Source: Caballeronia glathei
GTDB taxonomy: Bacteria; Pseudomonadota; Gammaproteobacteria; Burkholderiales; Burkholderiaceae
Reading direction: 5' to 3'
Assembly: GCF_000698595.1 (NCBI RefSeq)
Contig: NZ_JFHC01000009.1
Span: 62,001 to 126,000, forward strand
Length of the DNA stretch: 64,000 bases
Position 1 is the first letter of the stretch. Every line of letters begins with the position of its first letter. The position numbers were made by a program, and so were the translations under genes. The notes below the pieces were generated by a model that did not search any database, had not been told where the DNA came from, and saw only the letters and a program-made list of their open reading frames with translations. Of the stretch, positions 43,265-52,803 are shown one piece after another.

Positions 43265-46156
43265 TCAGGACGCGCGCCGCTTCGCGCGAAATCCCGAACT
43301 CGCGAGACGCAGCGCGAGCGGCGAGCGCATCAACTGGTCGAGCGGCATCGGCCTCGCGAAGAAATAGCCCTGCGCCTGCGCGGCGCCCATTTCGCGCAAC
43401 ACCGCGAGCGTCGCGCCGTCCTCGACGCCTTCCGCCACGAGCGTCAGGTCGAGCGATTCCGCCATGCGCACGATCGCCCGCACGATTGCGCGGCTGCGCG
43501 AACTCGCGGTCAGCTCGAAGATGAACGACTTGTCGATCTTCAAGCCGCTGAAGCGGTACTGGTGCACATAGCTCAGCGACGAGAAGCCCGAGCCGAAGTC
43601 GTCGAGCACGACCGACATGCCGTTGTCCGCCAGGCGCTGCATCGTGCGCCGCGCGAGATCGGGTTCCGCGACAAGCGCGCCCTCCGTCAACTCCAGGCAC
43701 ACCCGCGACGGCGCGACGCCATGGCGGCGCAGCAGCGCGAGCACCTCGTCCGCGAATTCGGGGCGCGTCATGCTGTAGCTCGAACAGTTGACGTGCACGG
43801 GCGGCCAGACCGCGTACTGCGCGTCCGACAGGATGACCGCGACGCGCGTGAGCATGTACAGGTCGAGCCGCCCGATGAGCCGCAAGCCCTCCACGGCCGG
43901 CAGGAACTCGCCCGGCCCGACGACGCTGCCGTCCGGCTGCTGCCAGCGGATCAGCGCTTCGAGCGCGACGATCTCGCCCGTCTTCACATCGACGATCGGC
44001 TGGAAGTACGGCAGCAGTTCGTCGTCGCGCTTGAGCGCGTTGCGCAGCGCGCCTTCGCGTTCCACCTGGTCGGACACCTCGCGGCGCAGCTCCTGGTTGA
44101 ACACGATGAAGCTGTCGCGCCCCGCGTTCTTCACGCGGTACATCGCGGTATCGGCGTCGCGCAGCAGATCGGCCGGCTCGGTATGGAACTGGCTGTCGGC
44201 GCTCACGATGCCGATGCTGCACGACGAGAACACCGCGTGCTCGTCGATATGGAACGGCAGGTCGAAGGCCGCCAGCACCTTCTCCGCGATGCCCACCGCC
44301 GCGTGCACCGTCGCATTCGGCGAGAGCACGGCGAACTCGTCGCCGCCCAGGCGCGCGAGCAGGTCGGTTTCGCGCAGGCAGTTGCGCAGCCGCTCGGCCG
44401 CCTGCACGAGCAGCAGGTCGCCGTAGTGATGGCCGAGGCTGTCGTTCACCACCTTGAAGCGGTCGAGATCGATGAACATCACCGACAGCTGCCGCCCGTC
44501 CTCGCGATACTCGCGCCACGCCGCCTGCAGCCGTTGCAGCAACTGGCTGCGATTGGGCAGGCCCGTCAACGCGTCGTGGGAATTTTCGTGCAGGAGGCGC
44601 GCGTTCGCGTTGTCGAGCTCGCGCGTGCGGATCTGCACGCGCGCCTCGAGTTCGAGGTTCGCCGCGTGCAGCGCTTCGGCGGCGCGCCGCCGCGAGAGCG
44701 CGGTGTCGATATGGCGCGAGACGAACGTGAGCAGTTCCTGGTCGCGCTGCGAATAGCGCACGAGCGGCGAATAGCTCTGCACGGCGAGCACGCCGCGCAC
44801 GACGTCGCCGTCGAATAGCGGGATGCCGAGCCACGAGCGCAGCCGCACGCTTTCGTTGCTCCTGTCGATCGCGCCCTTTTCGATCAGGCGCAGCGCCTCG
44901 TCGAAATCGATCAGGCACGGACGGCGCTCGCGGATCACGTACTCGGTGAGGCCGCGCTGGCCGCGCCGCGGCGCAGGCAGTATCTGCAAGATTTCATCGA
45001 CGTAATACGGAAACGACACTTCCTCCGTCTCGGTCTCGAACAGTGCGATGTAGAAATTGCGCGCGTACAGCAGTTCCCCGACAATGCCGTGCAGGCTGCC
45101 GAAAAACTCCACCATGTCGCCGGGGCGGCTCGACAGTTCCGCGATCTGAAAAAGCGCGGCCTGCAGATGCTCGGCGCGCTCGCGCTCGGCGATGCCTTCC
45201 CGCAGCACCGCGTTCAGTTGCGAAAGCTCCGACGTGCGGCGCGCGACCTGCTCCTCGAGATCGGCGCGGTGCAGGATCCGGTCGAGCGCCATCGCCACAT
45301 GGCGCGCGACCACCAGAAAGAGCGCGCGGTCCTCGGCGCTGTAGACGCGCGAGATGTCGTAGACCTGCATCGCCAGCATGCCGAACACCTCGTCGGAGGC
45401 GTTTTTCAGCGGCGCGCCCATCCAGAACTCGGGGCGGTCGCCGATGCAGAAGAAGCGGCCCTCGGACTCGGCGGCGCGGATGGCCGCGGCGTCGACGAAA
45501 AGCGGCTGGGCGCTCGTGAGCACCGTGGCGGTCATCGAGAGGCGCGCCGGGTTCAGCGTGTCGTAGTTCTCGGCGGCGATGACGTCGGTGTCGATCACGT
45601 CGACGTAATACGGATAGGTGATCTTGCCCGTCTTGCGGTCGTAGAGCGCGAGGTAGAAGTTCTCGGCGTCGATCAGCGTGCCGAGCCGCTCGTGCACGCG
45701 CTGCAGGAACGCGGAGCGCTCCGGCACCGAACTCGCGAGATAGGCGATTTCATACAGTACGCGCTGCGTGTTCTGCGCGTGCGCGAGCGCGTCGGACTGC
45801 ACGCGTTCGCCGAGCGACCGGGCGAGTTCGCGCAGCGTTTGGTCGTGTGCGTGTTCGGCGGGCGCGACGAGCCACCCCAGTACGCTTTCGCCGCGGCCCG
45901 TCGGCCACCGGTGCCAGCCGTGCGCGGCGCACAGCGGCGCGAGGCGCTCGTCGGCGATGCTGCGCGGCCAGTCGAGCGGCGCATCGCCCTGTCCCGCGAG
46001 ATGCAGTTGCTCGCCCGCGCGATACCACGACCACGCGGCCGGGGAGCCGCTGCCGCGCGCCGCGCGCAGCAGGGCGTCGATCGACGGCGCGCTGGCCGCG
46101 GCGCTGTCCACATCGTCCGGGTCCGGCAACGCGTTGTTCATGGGAAAGAAACTCAT
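43265..46156 (-). CDS. Tandem GAF - GGDEF - EAL cyclic di-GMP signalling protein
   Basis: A 963-residue soluble protein. Two GAF domains lie at about residues 130-280 and 320-480 with near-identical motifs (ENFYLALYDRKTGKITYPYY and RNFYIALFETETEEVSFPYY), and a helical linker of the type EALHAANLELEARVQIRTRE precedes the GGDEF domain. Its active site is intact (RLGGDEFAVL near 602). The EAL domain is intact too: EALIRW near 731, DDFGSGFSSL, and the KIDKSF and AEGVED motifs. So both synthesis and breakdown of cyclic di-GMP are possible. ATG 46156 follows GGAG. No ligand for the GAF domains is evident. Confidence 0.92.
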   Translation of the reverse strand: MSFFPMNNALPDPDDVDSAAASAPSIDALLRAARGSGSPAAWSWYRAGEQLHLAGQGDAPLDWPRSIADERLAPLCAAHGWHRWPTGRGESVLGWLVAPAEHAHDQTLRELARSLGERVQSDALAHAQNTQRVLYEIAYLASSVPERSAFLQRVHERLGTLIDAENFYLALYDRKTGKITYPYYVDVIDTDVIAAENYDTLNPARLSMTATVLTSAQPLFVDAAAIRAAESEGRFFCIGDRPEFWMGAPLKNASDEVFGMLAMQVYDISRVYSAEDRALFLVVARHVAMALDRILHRADLEEQVARRTSELSQLNAVLREGIAERERAEHLQAALFQIAELSSRPGDMVEFFGSLHGIVGELLYARNFYIALFETETEEVSFPYYVDEILQILPAPRRGQRGLTEYVIRERRPCLIDFDEALRLIEKGAIDRSNESVRLRSWLGIPLFDGDVVRGVLAVQSYSPLVRYSQRDQELLTFVSRHIDTALSRRRAAEALHAANLELEARVQIRTRELDNANARLLHENSHDALTGLPNRSQLLQRLQAAWREYREDGRQLSVMFIDLDRFKVVNDSLGHHYGDLLLVQAAERLRNCLRETDLLARLGGDEFAVLSPNATVHAAVGIAEKVLAAFDLPFHIDEHAVFSSCSIGIVSADSQFHTEPADLLRDADTAMYRVKNAGRDSFIVFNQELRREVSDQVEREGALRNALKRDDELLPYFQPIVDVKTGEIVALEALIRWQQPDGSVVGPGEFLPAVEGLRLIGRLDLYMLTRVAVILSDAQYAVWPPVHVNCSSYSMTRPEFADEVLALLRRHGVAPSRVCLELTEGALVAEPDLARRTMQRLADNGMSVVLDDFGSGFSSLSYVHQYRFSGLKIDKSFIFELTASSRSRAIVRAIVRMAESLDLTLVAEGVEDGATLAVLREMGAAQAQGYFFARPMPLDQLMRSPLALRLASSGFRAKRRAS

Positions 46157-46396
46157 CGGCACTCCAGGCGAAAGCCAGCCTCATGGCGTGATTCGTTCGG
46201 TGCCCGGCGCGGCAGGGGACGCACGCCCGTCTCTGTTCCCTGCTCGCCCATCAAAGCGCGCGGTTCATCGTCCAGCCTGGCGGGAGCGCAATCGATCGCG
46301 GGAGCACGTCGCTCGCGGTTCAATGTATCCGTGTCATCGTAGTAACGGCATGACAAATGAAGCCTTGAGCGGAATTTGTAAAAAGTTTGAAGGGCG

Positions 46397-46412
46397 GCCG
46401 CGTGAACGCGGC
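46397..46412 (-). terminator. Small hairpin after the AraC-type regulator gene
   Basis: Stem GCCGCG with CGCGGC around loop TTCA, directly after the stop of the regulator on the minus strand. A run of five T comes about ten bases later, so a role in termination is only suggested. Confidence 0.4.
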
Positions 46413-46413
46413 A

Positions 46414-47394
46414 TCACGCGTTTCCCGATGCGAACCGCTCCCGGTAAGCCTGCGGCGTCACGCCGATCGCGCGCAGAAAGCCGCGCCGCATGGTTTCCTC
46501 GGTGCCGAAACCGCAACGCGCGGCGATGCGCTTCACCGGCAGTCCCGTATCGCCGAGCAGGCGGCGTGCCGCTTCCAGCCGCAACTGCTCGATCGAGCGC
46601 GCCGGCGTGAGTCCCGTCTGTGCACGATAGTGGCGCACGAAGCTGCGCTCGCTCATGCCGGCGCGCGCCGCGAGCGCGCCTACCGAGAGGTCCGCCGAGA
46701 GATTTTCCGCGATCCACGCGTGCAATTCTCCGAAGCGCTCGCAGGCGTTTTGCAGCGACAGCGCGGCGCTGAACTGCGCCTGCCCGCCCGGACGCTTGAG
46801 GAAGACGACCAGATGCCGCGCGACATCGAGCGCGAGCGCGCGGCCGAGATCCTCTTCGATCAGCGCGAGGGCCAGATCGATGCCCGCCGTGACCCCCGCC
46901 GACGTCCACACCGCGCCGTCGCGGATGAAGATCGGATCGGGCTCGACGTGCACCGCCGGGTAGCGTTCGGCCAGCTCGGCGCAGCGGGTCCAGTGGGTGA
47001 CGGCGCGCCGGTCGTCGAGCAGGCCTGCCGCGGCGATCAGGAACGCGCCAGTGCAGACCGACGCGACCCGCCGCGCGCCCGACGCCTGCGCGCGCACCCA
47101 CGCGACGAGCGCCGGATCGCGCGACGCCTCGTACACCCCCCAGCCGCCCGCGACGACGAGCGTATCGGCGGGTTCGTCCGCGCCCGGCAGCGGCGCCGCG
47201 GCGATCCCGAGCCCAGCCGACGTCATGACCATGCCGCCGCCCGCCGCGACCACGCGCGGCAGATAGGGCGCGGCGAGCCCACGCGCGATGGCCAGTTCGC
47301 TGGCCGAGGCGAACGCCTGCAGCGGTCCGGCGACGTCGAGCAGCTGCACGTTCGCAAAGGCGAGCACATCGATACGGCGCGGCGCGGTTTTCAT
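46414..47394 (-). CDS. GlxA family AraC-type regulator (DJ-1/PfpI domain plus HTH)
   Basis: A 326-residue regulator. Residues 1-195 are a DJ-1/PfpI-type glutamine amidotransferase-like domain, with VASVCTGAFLIAAAGLLDDR holding the conserved Cys and TSAGVTAGIDLALALIEEDL. Residues 215-315 are an AraC domain: LSVGALAARAGMSERSFVRH and GLPVKRIAARCGFGTEETMR. It is divergent from the isonitrile hydratase gene across 99 bases and probably controls it. The same fold in both proteins suggests shared origin. Its effector is unknown. Confidence 0.88.
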   Translation of the reverse strand: MKTAPRRIDVLAFANVQLLDVAGPLQAFASASELAIARGLAAPYLPRVVAAGGGMVMTSAGLGIAAAPLPGADEPADTLVVAGGWGVYEASRDPALVAWVRAQASGARRVASVCTGAFLIAAAGLLDDRRAVTHWTRCAELAERYPAVHVEPDPIFIRDGAVWTSAGVTAGIDLALALIEEDLGRALALDVARHLVVFLKRPGGQAQFSAALSLQNACERFGELHAWIAENLSADLSVGALAARAGMSERSFVRHYRAQTGLTPARSIEQLRLEAARRLLGDTGLPVKRIAARCGFGTEETMRRGFLRAIGVTPQAYRERFASGNA

Positions 47395-47493
47395 GGTATT
47401 GGCGTGAAATGTGGGCTATGTGTCATTTCCGCCATAGCCTACCGGCGTACGATTTCCCCGTCCATCCCGTTTTCAGCCAAAGAGAGGTTTCAG

Positions 47494-48198
47494 ATGACGC
47501 TCCATATCGGCCTGATGTGTTTTCCGCGTGTCCAGCAGCTCGACATGACGGGCCCCCACGACGTTTTCGCGCAGATTCCCGGCGCCACCACGCATCTGGT
47601 CTGGAAGACGCGCACGCAGATCGAATCGAGCAGCGGGATGCTGTTGCGGCCCGACACCACTTTCGACGACTGCCCGCCGCTCGACGTGATCTGCGTGCCG
47701 GGCGGATCGGGCGTCGGCGAGCTGATGGAGGACGACGAAACGCTCGATTTCATCCGCCGCCAGGCGAAGGGCGCGCGATTCGTGACGTCGGTGTGCACGG
47801 GCGCGCTCGTGCTCGGCGCGGCGGGCCTGTTGCGCGGACGCCGCGCGACGACGCACTGGGCCTTTCATTCGCTGCTCTCCGATCTGGGCGCGATTCCCGT
47901 GCGCGAGCGCGTCGTGCGCGACGGCAATCTGCTGACGGGCGGCGGGATCACGGCGGGCATCGACTTCGCGCTGACGCTCGCGGCCGAGCTGGCAGGCGAC
48001 GAGGAGGCGCAGGCGATCCAGCTGGAACTCGAGTACGCGCCGGCGCCGCCGTTCGATGCGGGCACGCCCGAGCGCGCGCCGCGGGCGGTCGTCGAGCGGG
48101 TGCGCGAGCAGTCCGCGGCGGCGCTCGCAAAACGCGCGCAGATCGTCGGCCGGGTGGCCGGGCGGCTCGCGATCGGCGAGCCGGGCGGGGCTCAATGA
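47494..48198 (+). CDS. inhA: Isonitrile hydratase (DJ-1/PfpI family)
   Basis: A 234-residue protein. D17, C101 and T102 are at exactly the positions reported as catalytic in the isonitrile hydratase of Pseudomonas putida (QLDMTGPHDVF; VTSVCTGALVLGAAGLL). The enzyme hydrates isonitriles (R-NC) to N-substituted formamides without a cofactor. ATG 47494 follows GAGAGG. The C-terminal 30 residues (RAVVERVREQSAAALAKRAQ) are helical and typical. No isonitrile biosynthesis gene is in the window, so its natural substrate is not known. Confidence 0.85.
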   Translation: MTLHIGLMCFPRVQQLDMTGPHDVFAQIPGATTHLVWKTRTQIESSSGMLLRPDTTFDDCPPLDVICVPGGSGVGELMEDDETLDFIRRQAKGARFVTSVCTGALVLGAAGLLRGRRATTHWAFHSLLSDLGAIPVRERVVRDGNLLTGGGITAGIDFALTLAAELAGDEEAQAIQLELEYAPAPPFDAGTPERAPRAVVERVREQSAAALAKRAQIVGRVAGRLAIGEPGGAQ

Positions 48199-48213
48199 GC
48201 GCTCAATGAGCGT

Positions 48214-48648
48214 TCATTGGCGCGGCGCTTGGCCGAACCGCTTCTGCATGAAAAACCGCGTGCGGCCGGCGAAGAAGTCGTCGAGCTGGCCGAACACGGA
48301 GAAGCCGCATCGCTCGTACAGGCGTCGCGCGCCGGGGTTGAGCGTATCGACCCAGGCCGCGCGGCAGCCGCGCCGGACGGCTTCCTCCTCGGCGGCGGCC
48401 AGGGCGCGCGCGCCGAGCCCGTGGCCGCGTGCGTCGTCGCGGACCCAGAGCCATTTGACGAAAAGCCAGTCCCATGCCGTGAAGCCGGCCAGGCCGCCGA
48501 CGAGCTCGTCGCCGCGATAGAGCGACACCGCGAGGTCGCGCTGGCTCGACGGGCCGAACTCGGCGGCATTGAAGCCGGCGAGCCCGCCGCGCACCTCCGC
48601 CTCGAACTCCTCGTCGATCCAGTCCGCGACTTCGATCGTGACGTCCAT
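48214..48648 (-). CDS. GNAT family N-acetyltransferase
   Basis: A 144-residue GNAT. The acetyl-CoA pyrophosphate loop is the Arg/Gly segment DDARGHGLGARALAAAEEEA (about 72-91), preceded by LFVKWLWV, and the C-terminal strand is DTLNPGARRLYERCGFSVFG. The substrate is unknown. It converges with inhA, with 15 bases between the two stops. The next gene upstream starts on the same strand 44 bases away, so they may form a unit with the binding-domain gene. Confidence 0.85.
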   Translation of the reverse strand: MDVTIEVADWIDEEFEAEVRGGLAGFNAAEFGPSSQRDLAVSLYRGDELVGGLAGFTAWDWLFVKWLWVRDDARGHGLGARALAAAEEEAVRRGCRAAWVDTLNPGARRLYERCGFSVFGQLDDFFAGRTRFFMQKRFGQAPRQ

Positions 48649-48691
48649 GCGACCGCCGGTAAAAGTCAGCCCGCGAGGTCAGCCCGCGAGG

Positions 48692-49432
48692 TCAGCCCTG
48701 CGCGGGCGGCGCCACCGACGCCCCGCTCACGCCGTGCCGCGCGAGCGCCGCCTGCACGAAGCCCGAGCGCTTCATCTCCTCGACGAACGCGTGCAGGTGG
48801 CGAGCCGCCGCGTCGCCGCGGCTCTTCGGCGTGCCCATCGCCTGCTGGATCACCATGAACCGCTCGCCGAGCAGTCGCAGGCCCGCGCGGCCCGCGATGT
48901 CGGCTTCGAGCTGCTGCTTCACGCCCGCCGCGACGTCGAGGCGCTCGCGCAGGAACGCCTCGACCACCGCCTGCGACGACGCCTCGCGCACGATCTGCGC
49001 ATGCTTCAGTTCGCGCGTGAGAAAGAGGTCATACGCGCTGCCCTTGCCGACGACGACGCGGTTCGTCTCGCGGTCCACGTCGGCGTTATCGCGCACGGGC
49101 GAATCTTCGCGCACGAGGTAGAAGCCTTCGATCAGCACGTACGGCGCCGTGAACGCGATGCCCGCGCAGCGCAGCGGATCGATTGCGAAAAAGCCGATAT
49201 CGGCGGCTTCGGTCGTCACCGCTTCGACGGATTTCGCGGCGGTATCGAAGACGACGAGATCGGTGTCGACGCCGAGGCGCGCCGCGAATTCCCGCGCCAG
49301 ATCGACGGACACGCCGCCCGCCGCGCCGGTCGCGGCGTTCCGGTTGGCGAGGATCGGGTTGCCGAGATTGATCGAGGCGCGCAGCTTGCCGGTGGGCGCG
49401 AAAGCTTTCAGCAGGGTCGGGTCGGAGGTCAT
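48692..49432 (-). CDS. Solute-binding (family 3) domain protein without signal peptide
   Basis: A 246-residue protein with the family 3 binding fold: TGKLRASINLGNPILANRN, GVSVDLAREFAARLGVDTDL, then ADIGFFAIDPLRCAGIAFTA and APYVLIEGFYLVREDSPVRD. These segments match the ligand-binding proteins of ABC importers, but the N-terminus (MTSDPTLLKAFAP) has no signal peptide. It may be cytoplasmic and work as a binding or enzyme-like protein of the cyclohexadienyl-dehydratase type, or a start further upstream may be missed; the longer frame to 49612 is not hydrophobic. No ribosome site stands out before ATG 49432. Confidence 0.75.
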   Translation of the reverse strand: MTSDPTLLKAFAPTGKLRASINLGNPILANRNAATGAAGGVSVDLAREFAARLGVDTDLVVFDTAAKSVEAVTTEAADIGFFAIDPLRCAGIAFTAPYVLIEGFYLVREDSPVRDNADVDRETNRVVVGKGSAYDLFLTRELKHAQIVREASSQAVVEAFLRERLDVAAGVKQQLEADIAGRAGLRLLGERFMVIQQAMGTPKSRGDAAARHLHAFVEEMKRSGFVQAALARHGVSGASVAPPAQG

Positions 49433-49565
49433 GGGGGCGTCTGGTGGGTGGGCGGGGTGATGATCACGACATGATGCCTTTTTTTGACGGAACGGCGCGG
49501 CCGCGCCCGCCGATTCGATGCAGAATGGCGATCCACCGTTTTGCATCGCACGAGAGGCACCGACC

Positions 49566-50084
49566 ATGCAGGCTCCGCGCATCGACAAGGACGAACTCAT
49601 CCGCCGCTTCAACTTGCAGCCACATCCCGAAGGCGGGTTCTTTCGCGAGACCTATCGCGCGCAATCGCGCGTGACACGGGAGAACGACGGCGGCGGCGAA
49701 ACCCGTTCGGCATCGACGGCCATCTACTTCCTGCTCTGCGACGGCGCGCATTCCGCGTGGCACCGCATCCGTTCCGACGAACTCTGGCACTTCTACGCGG
49801 GCGATCCGATCGACATTCACGTGATCGACGCGAACGGCCGGCTGAACACCACTCGCCTCGGCAACGCGCTCACGCATCCCGGCGCCGTGTTCCAGGCGGT
49901 CGTGCCGGCAGGTGACTGGTTCGCCGCCGAATGCAGTTCGGCGGCGGGCGCGGCGCTCGTCGGCTGCACGGTCGCGCCTGGCTTCGAGTTCAGCGAATTC
50001 GAGCTCGCCGCATCCGGCGCGCTCGAAGCGGCGCATCCGGAGCACCGCGCGCTGATCGCCCGGCTGGGGCCGGCTGCGCGCTGA
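49566..50084 (+). CDS. DUF985 cupin protein
   Basis: A 172-residue cupin. The DUF985 start RFNLQPHPEGGFFRETYRAQ is followed by STAIYFLLCDGAHSAWHRIR, which holds cupin motif 1 residues, and SDELWHFYAGDPIDIHVID; the last strand is ECSSAAGAALVGCTVAPGFE. These proteins are like yeast YML079w; function unknown. ATG 49566 follows CGAGAGG. It is divergent from the binding-domain gene and 79 bases ahead of the IclR regulator. Confidence 0.88.
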   Translation: MQAPRIDKDELIRRFNLQPHPEGGFFRETYRAQSRVTRENDGGGETRSASTAIYFLLCDGAHSAWHRIRSDELWHFYAGDPIDIHVIDANGRLNTTRLGNALTHPGAVFQAVVPAGDWFAAECSSAAGAALVGCTVAPGFEFSEFELAASGALEAAHPEHRALIARLGPAAR

Positions 50085-50163
50085 ACGCCGCATTCCGGCG
50101 GTGCGCGATGCGGGTATCATCCCGGCCATTCTCCTCGACAAGAAAAGGGCAGGGACGAGCGCA

Positions 50164-50937
50164 GTGAGGCGCGGTATTCAGTCGATCGAAGTGGGCGGCG
50201 CGCTGCTGCGGGCGCTCGTGGATCATGGCGGCCCGATGCTGCTCGGCGATCTCGCGAAGAAGGCGGGCATGACGTCGGCGAAGGCGCATCCCTATCTCGT
50301 CAGCTACGGCAACCTCGGCCTGATCCAGCAGGATGCCGCCACCGGCCGCTACGAACTCGGGCCGTTCGCGCTGCAAATGGGGCTGATCAGCCTGCAGCGC
50401 GTCGACCCGGTGCGCCTCGCGATTCCCGAAATCGGCGCGGTCGCGGCCGAGGTCGAACACACGGTCGCGCTCGCCACCTCGGGCAGCTATGGGCCGACCA
50501 TCGTCCACATCAACGAGGCGAGCGTGCCGATTCACGTCACCATGCGCACCGGCACGGTGATGTCGCTGCTGCAAACCGCCACCGGGCGCGCGTTCGCGGC
50601 CTATCTGCCGCCGCTGACCGTCGAGGCGCTCGTCGCCGTCGAAGAGGCCGGCGGCATGCAGATTGGCGCCGCGCGGCGCGGCTTCACGCGCGCGCAGATC
50701 GACGCGCTGCTCGCCGAAGTGCGCGAGCGGAAAATCGCCCGGACCATCGACGAGCCGGTCGCGGGCATCAGCGCGATGAGCGCGCCTGTCTTCGACCACA
50801 CGCGCAACATCGTGCTCGCGATCACCGCGATCGGCCCGAGCGGCTCGTTCGACGGTGCCTGGGACGGCACGATCGCCCGGGCGCTGCGCGCCTGCGCGGC
50901 GCGCGTGTCCGCCCGGCTGGGCTTCTCCGCGGGCTGA
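50164..50937 (+). CDS. IclR family transcriptional regulator
   Basis: A 257-residue regulator. The winged helix (residues 3-65) contains LLGDLAKKAGMTSAKAHPYL and YGNLGLIQQDAATGRYELGP; the effector domain starts near 80 (DPVRLAIPEIGAVAAEVEHT) and ends with APVFDHTRNIVLAITAIGPS, the usual segment. GTG 50164 is chosen because it begins the family N-terminus; a GTG at 50101 in the same frame is the alternative. It lies 180 bases upstream of the FAD hydroxylase on the same strand and likely controls it. Confidence 0.88.
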   Translation: MRRGIQSIEVGGALLRALVDHGGPMLLGDLAKKAGMTSAKAHPYLVSYGNLGLIQQDAATGRYELGPFALQMGLISLQRVDPVRLAIPEIGAVAAEVEHTVALATSGSYGPTIVHINEASVPIHVTMRTGTVMSLLQTATGRAFAAYLPPLTVEALVAVEEAGGMQIGAARRGFTRAQIDALLAEVRERKIARTIDEPVAGISAMSAPVFDHTRNIVLAITAIGPSGSFDGAWDGTIARALRACAARVSARLGFSAG

Positions 50938-51117
50938 TCCGCGCATCTTTTCGTTCCGGATTGCAATGACGCCGCGAGCGCCTCGCGCGCGTTCGCACGC
51001 CTGTCGTCAGGGTAAACGCAGATTCAACTATGTGAAATGATTTGTACAATGCGGAATTAACGGGATACGTCTAACGCATTCGACGAATCGGGCGCCCGCT
51101 TGAACATCGGAGACGCA

Positions 51118-52797
51118 ATGCAGATCGACTATCAAACGCTGCGGTTCGACTATGTGCGGGCCGCCGATCACGATGCCGCCGCGCCGGCGCTGCACCCTGT
51201 CGTCGTCGTGGGCGCGGGCCCGGTCGGGCTGGCCGCGGCGATCGATCTGGCGCAGCAGGGCGTGCGCACGGTGCTCGTCGACAACGACGACACGCTCTCC
51301 AGCGGCTCGCGCGCGATCTGCTTCGCCAAGCGCACGCTGGAGATTTTCGACCGCCTCGGCTGCGGCGACCGGATGGTGGAGAAGGGGGTGAGCTGGAACG
51401 TCGGCAAGGTGTTCCTGCAGGATGAGCTCATCTACACGTTCAACCTGCTGCCGGAGACCGGGCACGCGCGCCCGGCGTTCATCAATCTTCAGCAGTATTA
51501 CGTGGAAGGCTATCTGGCCGAGCGCGCGCGGCAGATGGACAACCTCGAGATGCGCTGGAAGAGCAACGTGACCGGCGTCACGCAACTGGACGACTGCGTC
51601 GAGCTGCAGATCGAGACACCGGACGGCACCTATGCGCTGCGCGCGCAGTACGTGATCGCCGCCGACGGCGCGCGCAGCCCGGTGCGCCGCGCTCTCGGCC
51701 TCGACAGCCGCGGTCGCACGTTCAAGGACCGCTTTCTCATCGCCGACGTGAAGATGAAGGCGCCGTTTCCCACCGAGCGCTGGTTCTGGTTCGACCCGCC
51801 GTTTCACCGCAACCAGTCGGTGCTGCTGCACCGGCAGCCGGACAACGTGTGGCGCATCGACTTCCAGCTCGGCTGGGACGCCGATCCCGTCGCGGAAAAG
51901 GCGCCCGAACGCGTGATTCCGCGCGTGAAGGCGCTGCTCGGCGAGGATGCCGAGTTCGAGCTGGAGTGGGTGAGCGTCTATACGTTTTCGTGCCTGCGGA
52001 TGGAGAAATTCCGGCATGGCCGCGTGCTGTTCGCGGGCGATTCGGCGCATGGCGTGTCGCCGTTCGGCGCGCGCGGTGCGAACAGCGGCGTGCAGGACGC
52101 CGACAATCTCGCCTGGAAGCTGCGGCTTGTGCTCAACGGCGACGCGCCGCCGGCGCTCCTCGACACCTACGCGTCCGAGCGCGAGTACGCCGCCGACGAG
52201 AACATCCTGAACTCCACGCGCGCCACCGACTTCATCACGCCGAAGAGCTCGGTATCGCGCATGTTCCGCGACGCGACGCTGAGGCTTGCGAAGGATTGTC
52301 CGTTCGCGCGGCGCATCGTGAACAGCGGGCGGCTCTCCGTGCCCGCGGTGCTGCGCGATTCGCCGCTGAATACGCCCGACGCGGCCGCGGATTCGTTTTC
52401 CTGCGCGATGTCGCCGGGAGCGGTTTGCACCGATGCGCCGGTGATCGTCGATGGCGCCGACGCGTGGCTGCTCAGCCACACGGGCGGCGAATTTGCCGGC
52501 GTGCATTTCTGCGGCCCCGGCGACGATCCGGGCGATTACGCCGCGCGGCTCGGCGCGCTGGCGGGCCTGCCGGTGCCGGTGCGCCCGCTGATCGTGGTGC
52601 CGCGCGGCGTGTCGGCACGGGCGCTGCCGGGCGTGACGGTGGTCGAGGACGTGGACGGCATCGTCGCGCAACGTTTCGACGCGCGGCCGGGCACGTTCTA
52701 TTTGCTGCGTCCCGACCAGCATGTGTGCGCCCGCTGGCGCGCCTTCGACGCCGACGCGATCGCGGCGGCCCTCCATCGTGCAACGTGCAACGGGTAA
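51118..52797 (+). CDS. FAD-dependent aromatic hydroxylase (PHBH/MhpA-like)
   Basis: A 559-residue flavoprotein monooxygenase. The dinucleotide motif VVVVGAGPVGLAAAIDLAQQ is at about 30-49, the DG motif VIAADGARSPVR near 180, and the second FAD motif GRVLFAGDSAHGVSPFGARG near 300, followed by SGVQDADNLAWKL. The C-terminal 130 residues form the thioredoxin-like domain found in phenol-type hydroxylases. Substrate is probably a phenol or hydroxyaryl acid. ATG 51118 follows GGAG. The stop is six bases before the DUF2783 gene. Confidence 0.9.
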   Translation: MQIDYQTLRFDYVRAADHDAAAPALHPVVVVGAGPVGLAAAIDLAQQGVRTVLVDNDDTLSSGSRAICFAKRTLEIFDRLGCGDRMVEKGVSWNVGKVFLQDELIYTFNLLPETGHARPAFINLQQYYVEGYLAERARQMDNLEMRWKSNVTGVTQLDDCVELQIETPDGTYALRAQYVIAADGARSPVRRALGLDSRGRTFKDRFLIADVKMKAPFPTERWFWFDPPFHRNQSVLLHRQPDNVWRIDFQLGWDADPVAEKAPERVIPRVKALLGEDAEFELEWVSVYTFSCLRMEKFRHGRVLFAGDSAHGVSPFGARGANSGVQDADNLAWKLRLVLNGDAPPALLDTYASEREYAADENILNSTRATDFITPKSSVSRMFRDATLRLAKDCPFARRIVNSGRLSVPAVLRDSPLNTPDAAADSFSCAMSPGAVCTDAPVIVDGADAWLLSHTGGEFAGVHFCGPGDDPGDYAARLGALAGLPVPVRPLIVVPRGVSARALPGVTVVEDVDGIVAQRFDARPGTFYLLRPDQHVCARWRAFDADAIAAALHRATCNG

Positions 52798-52803
52798 ACG
52801 ACC

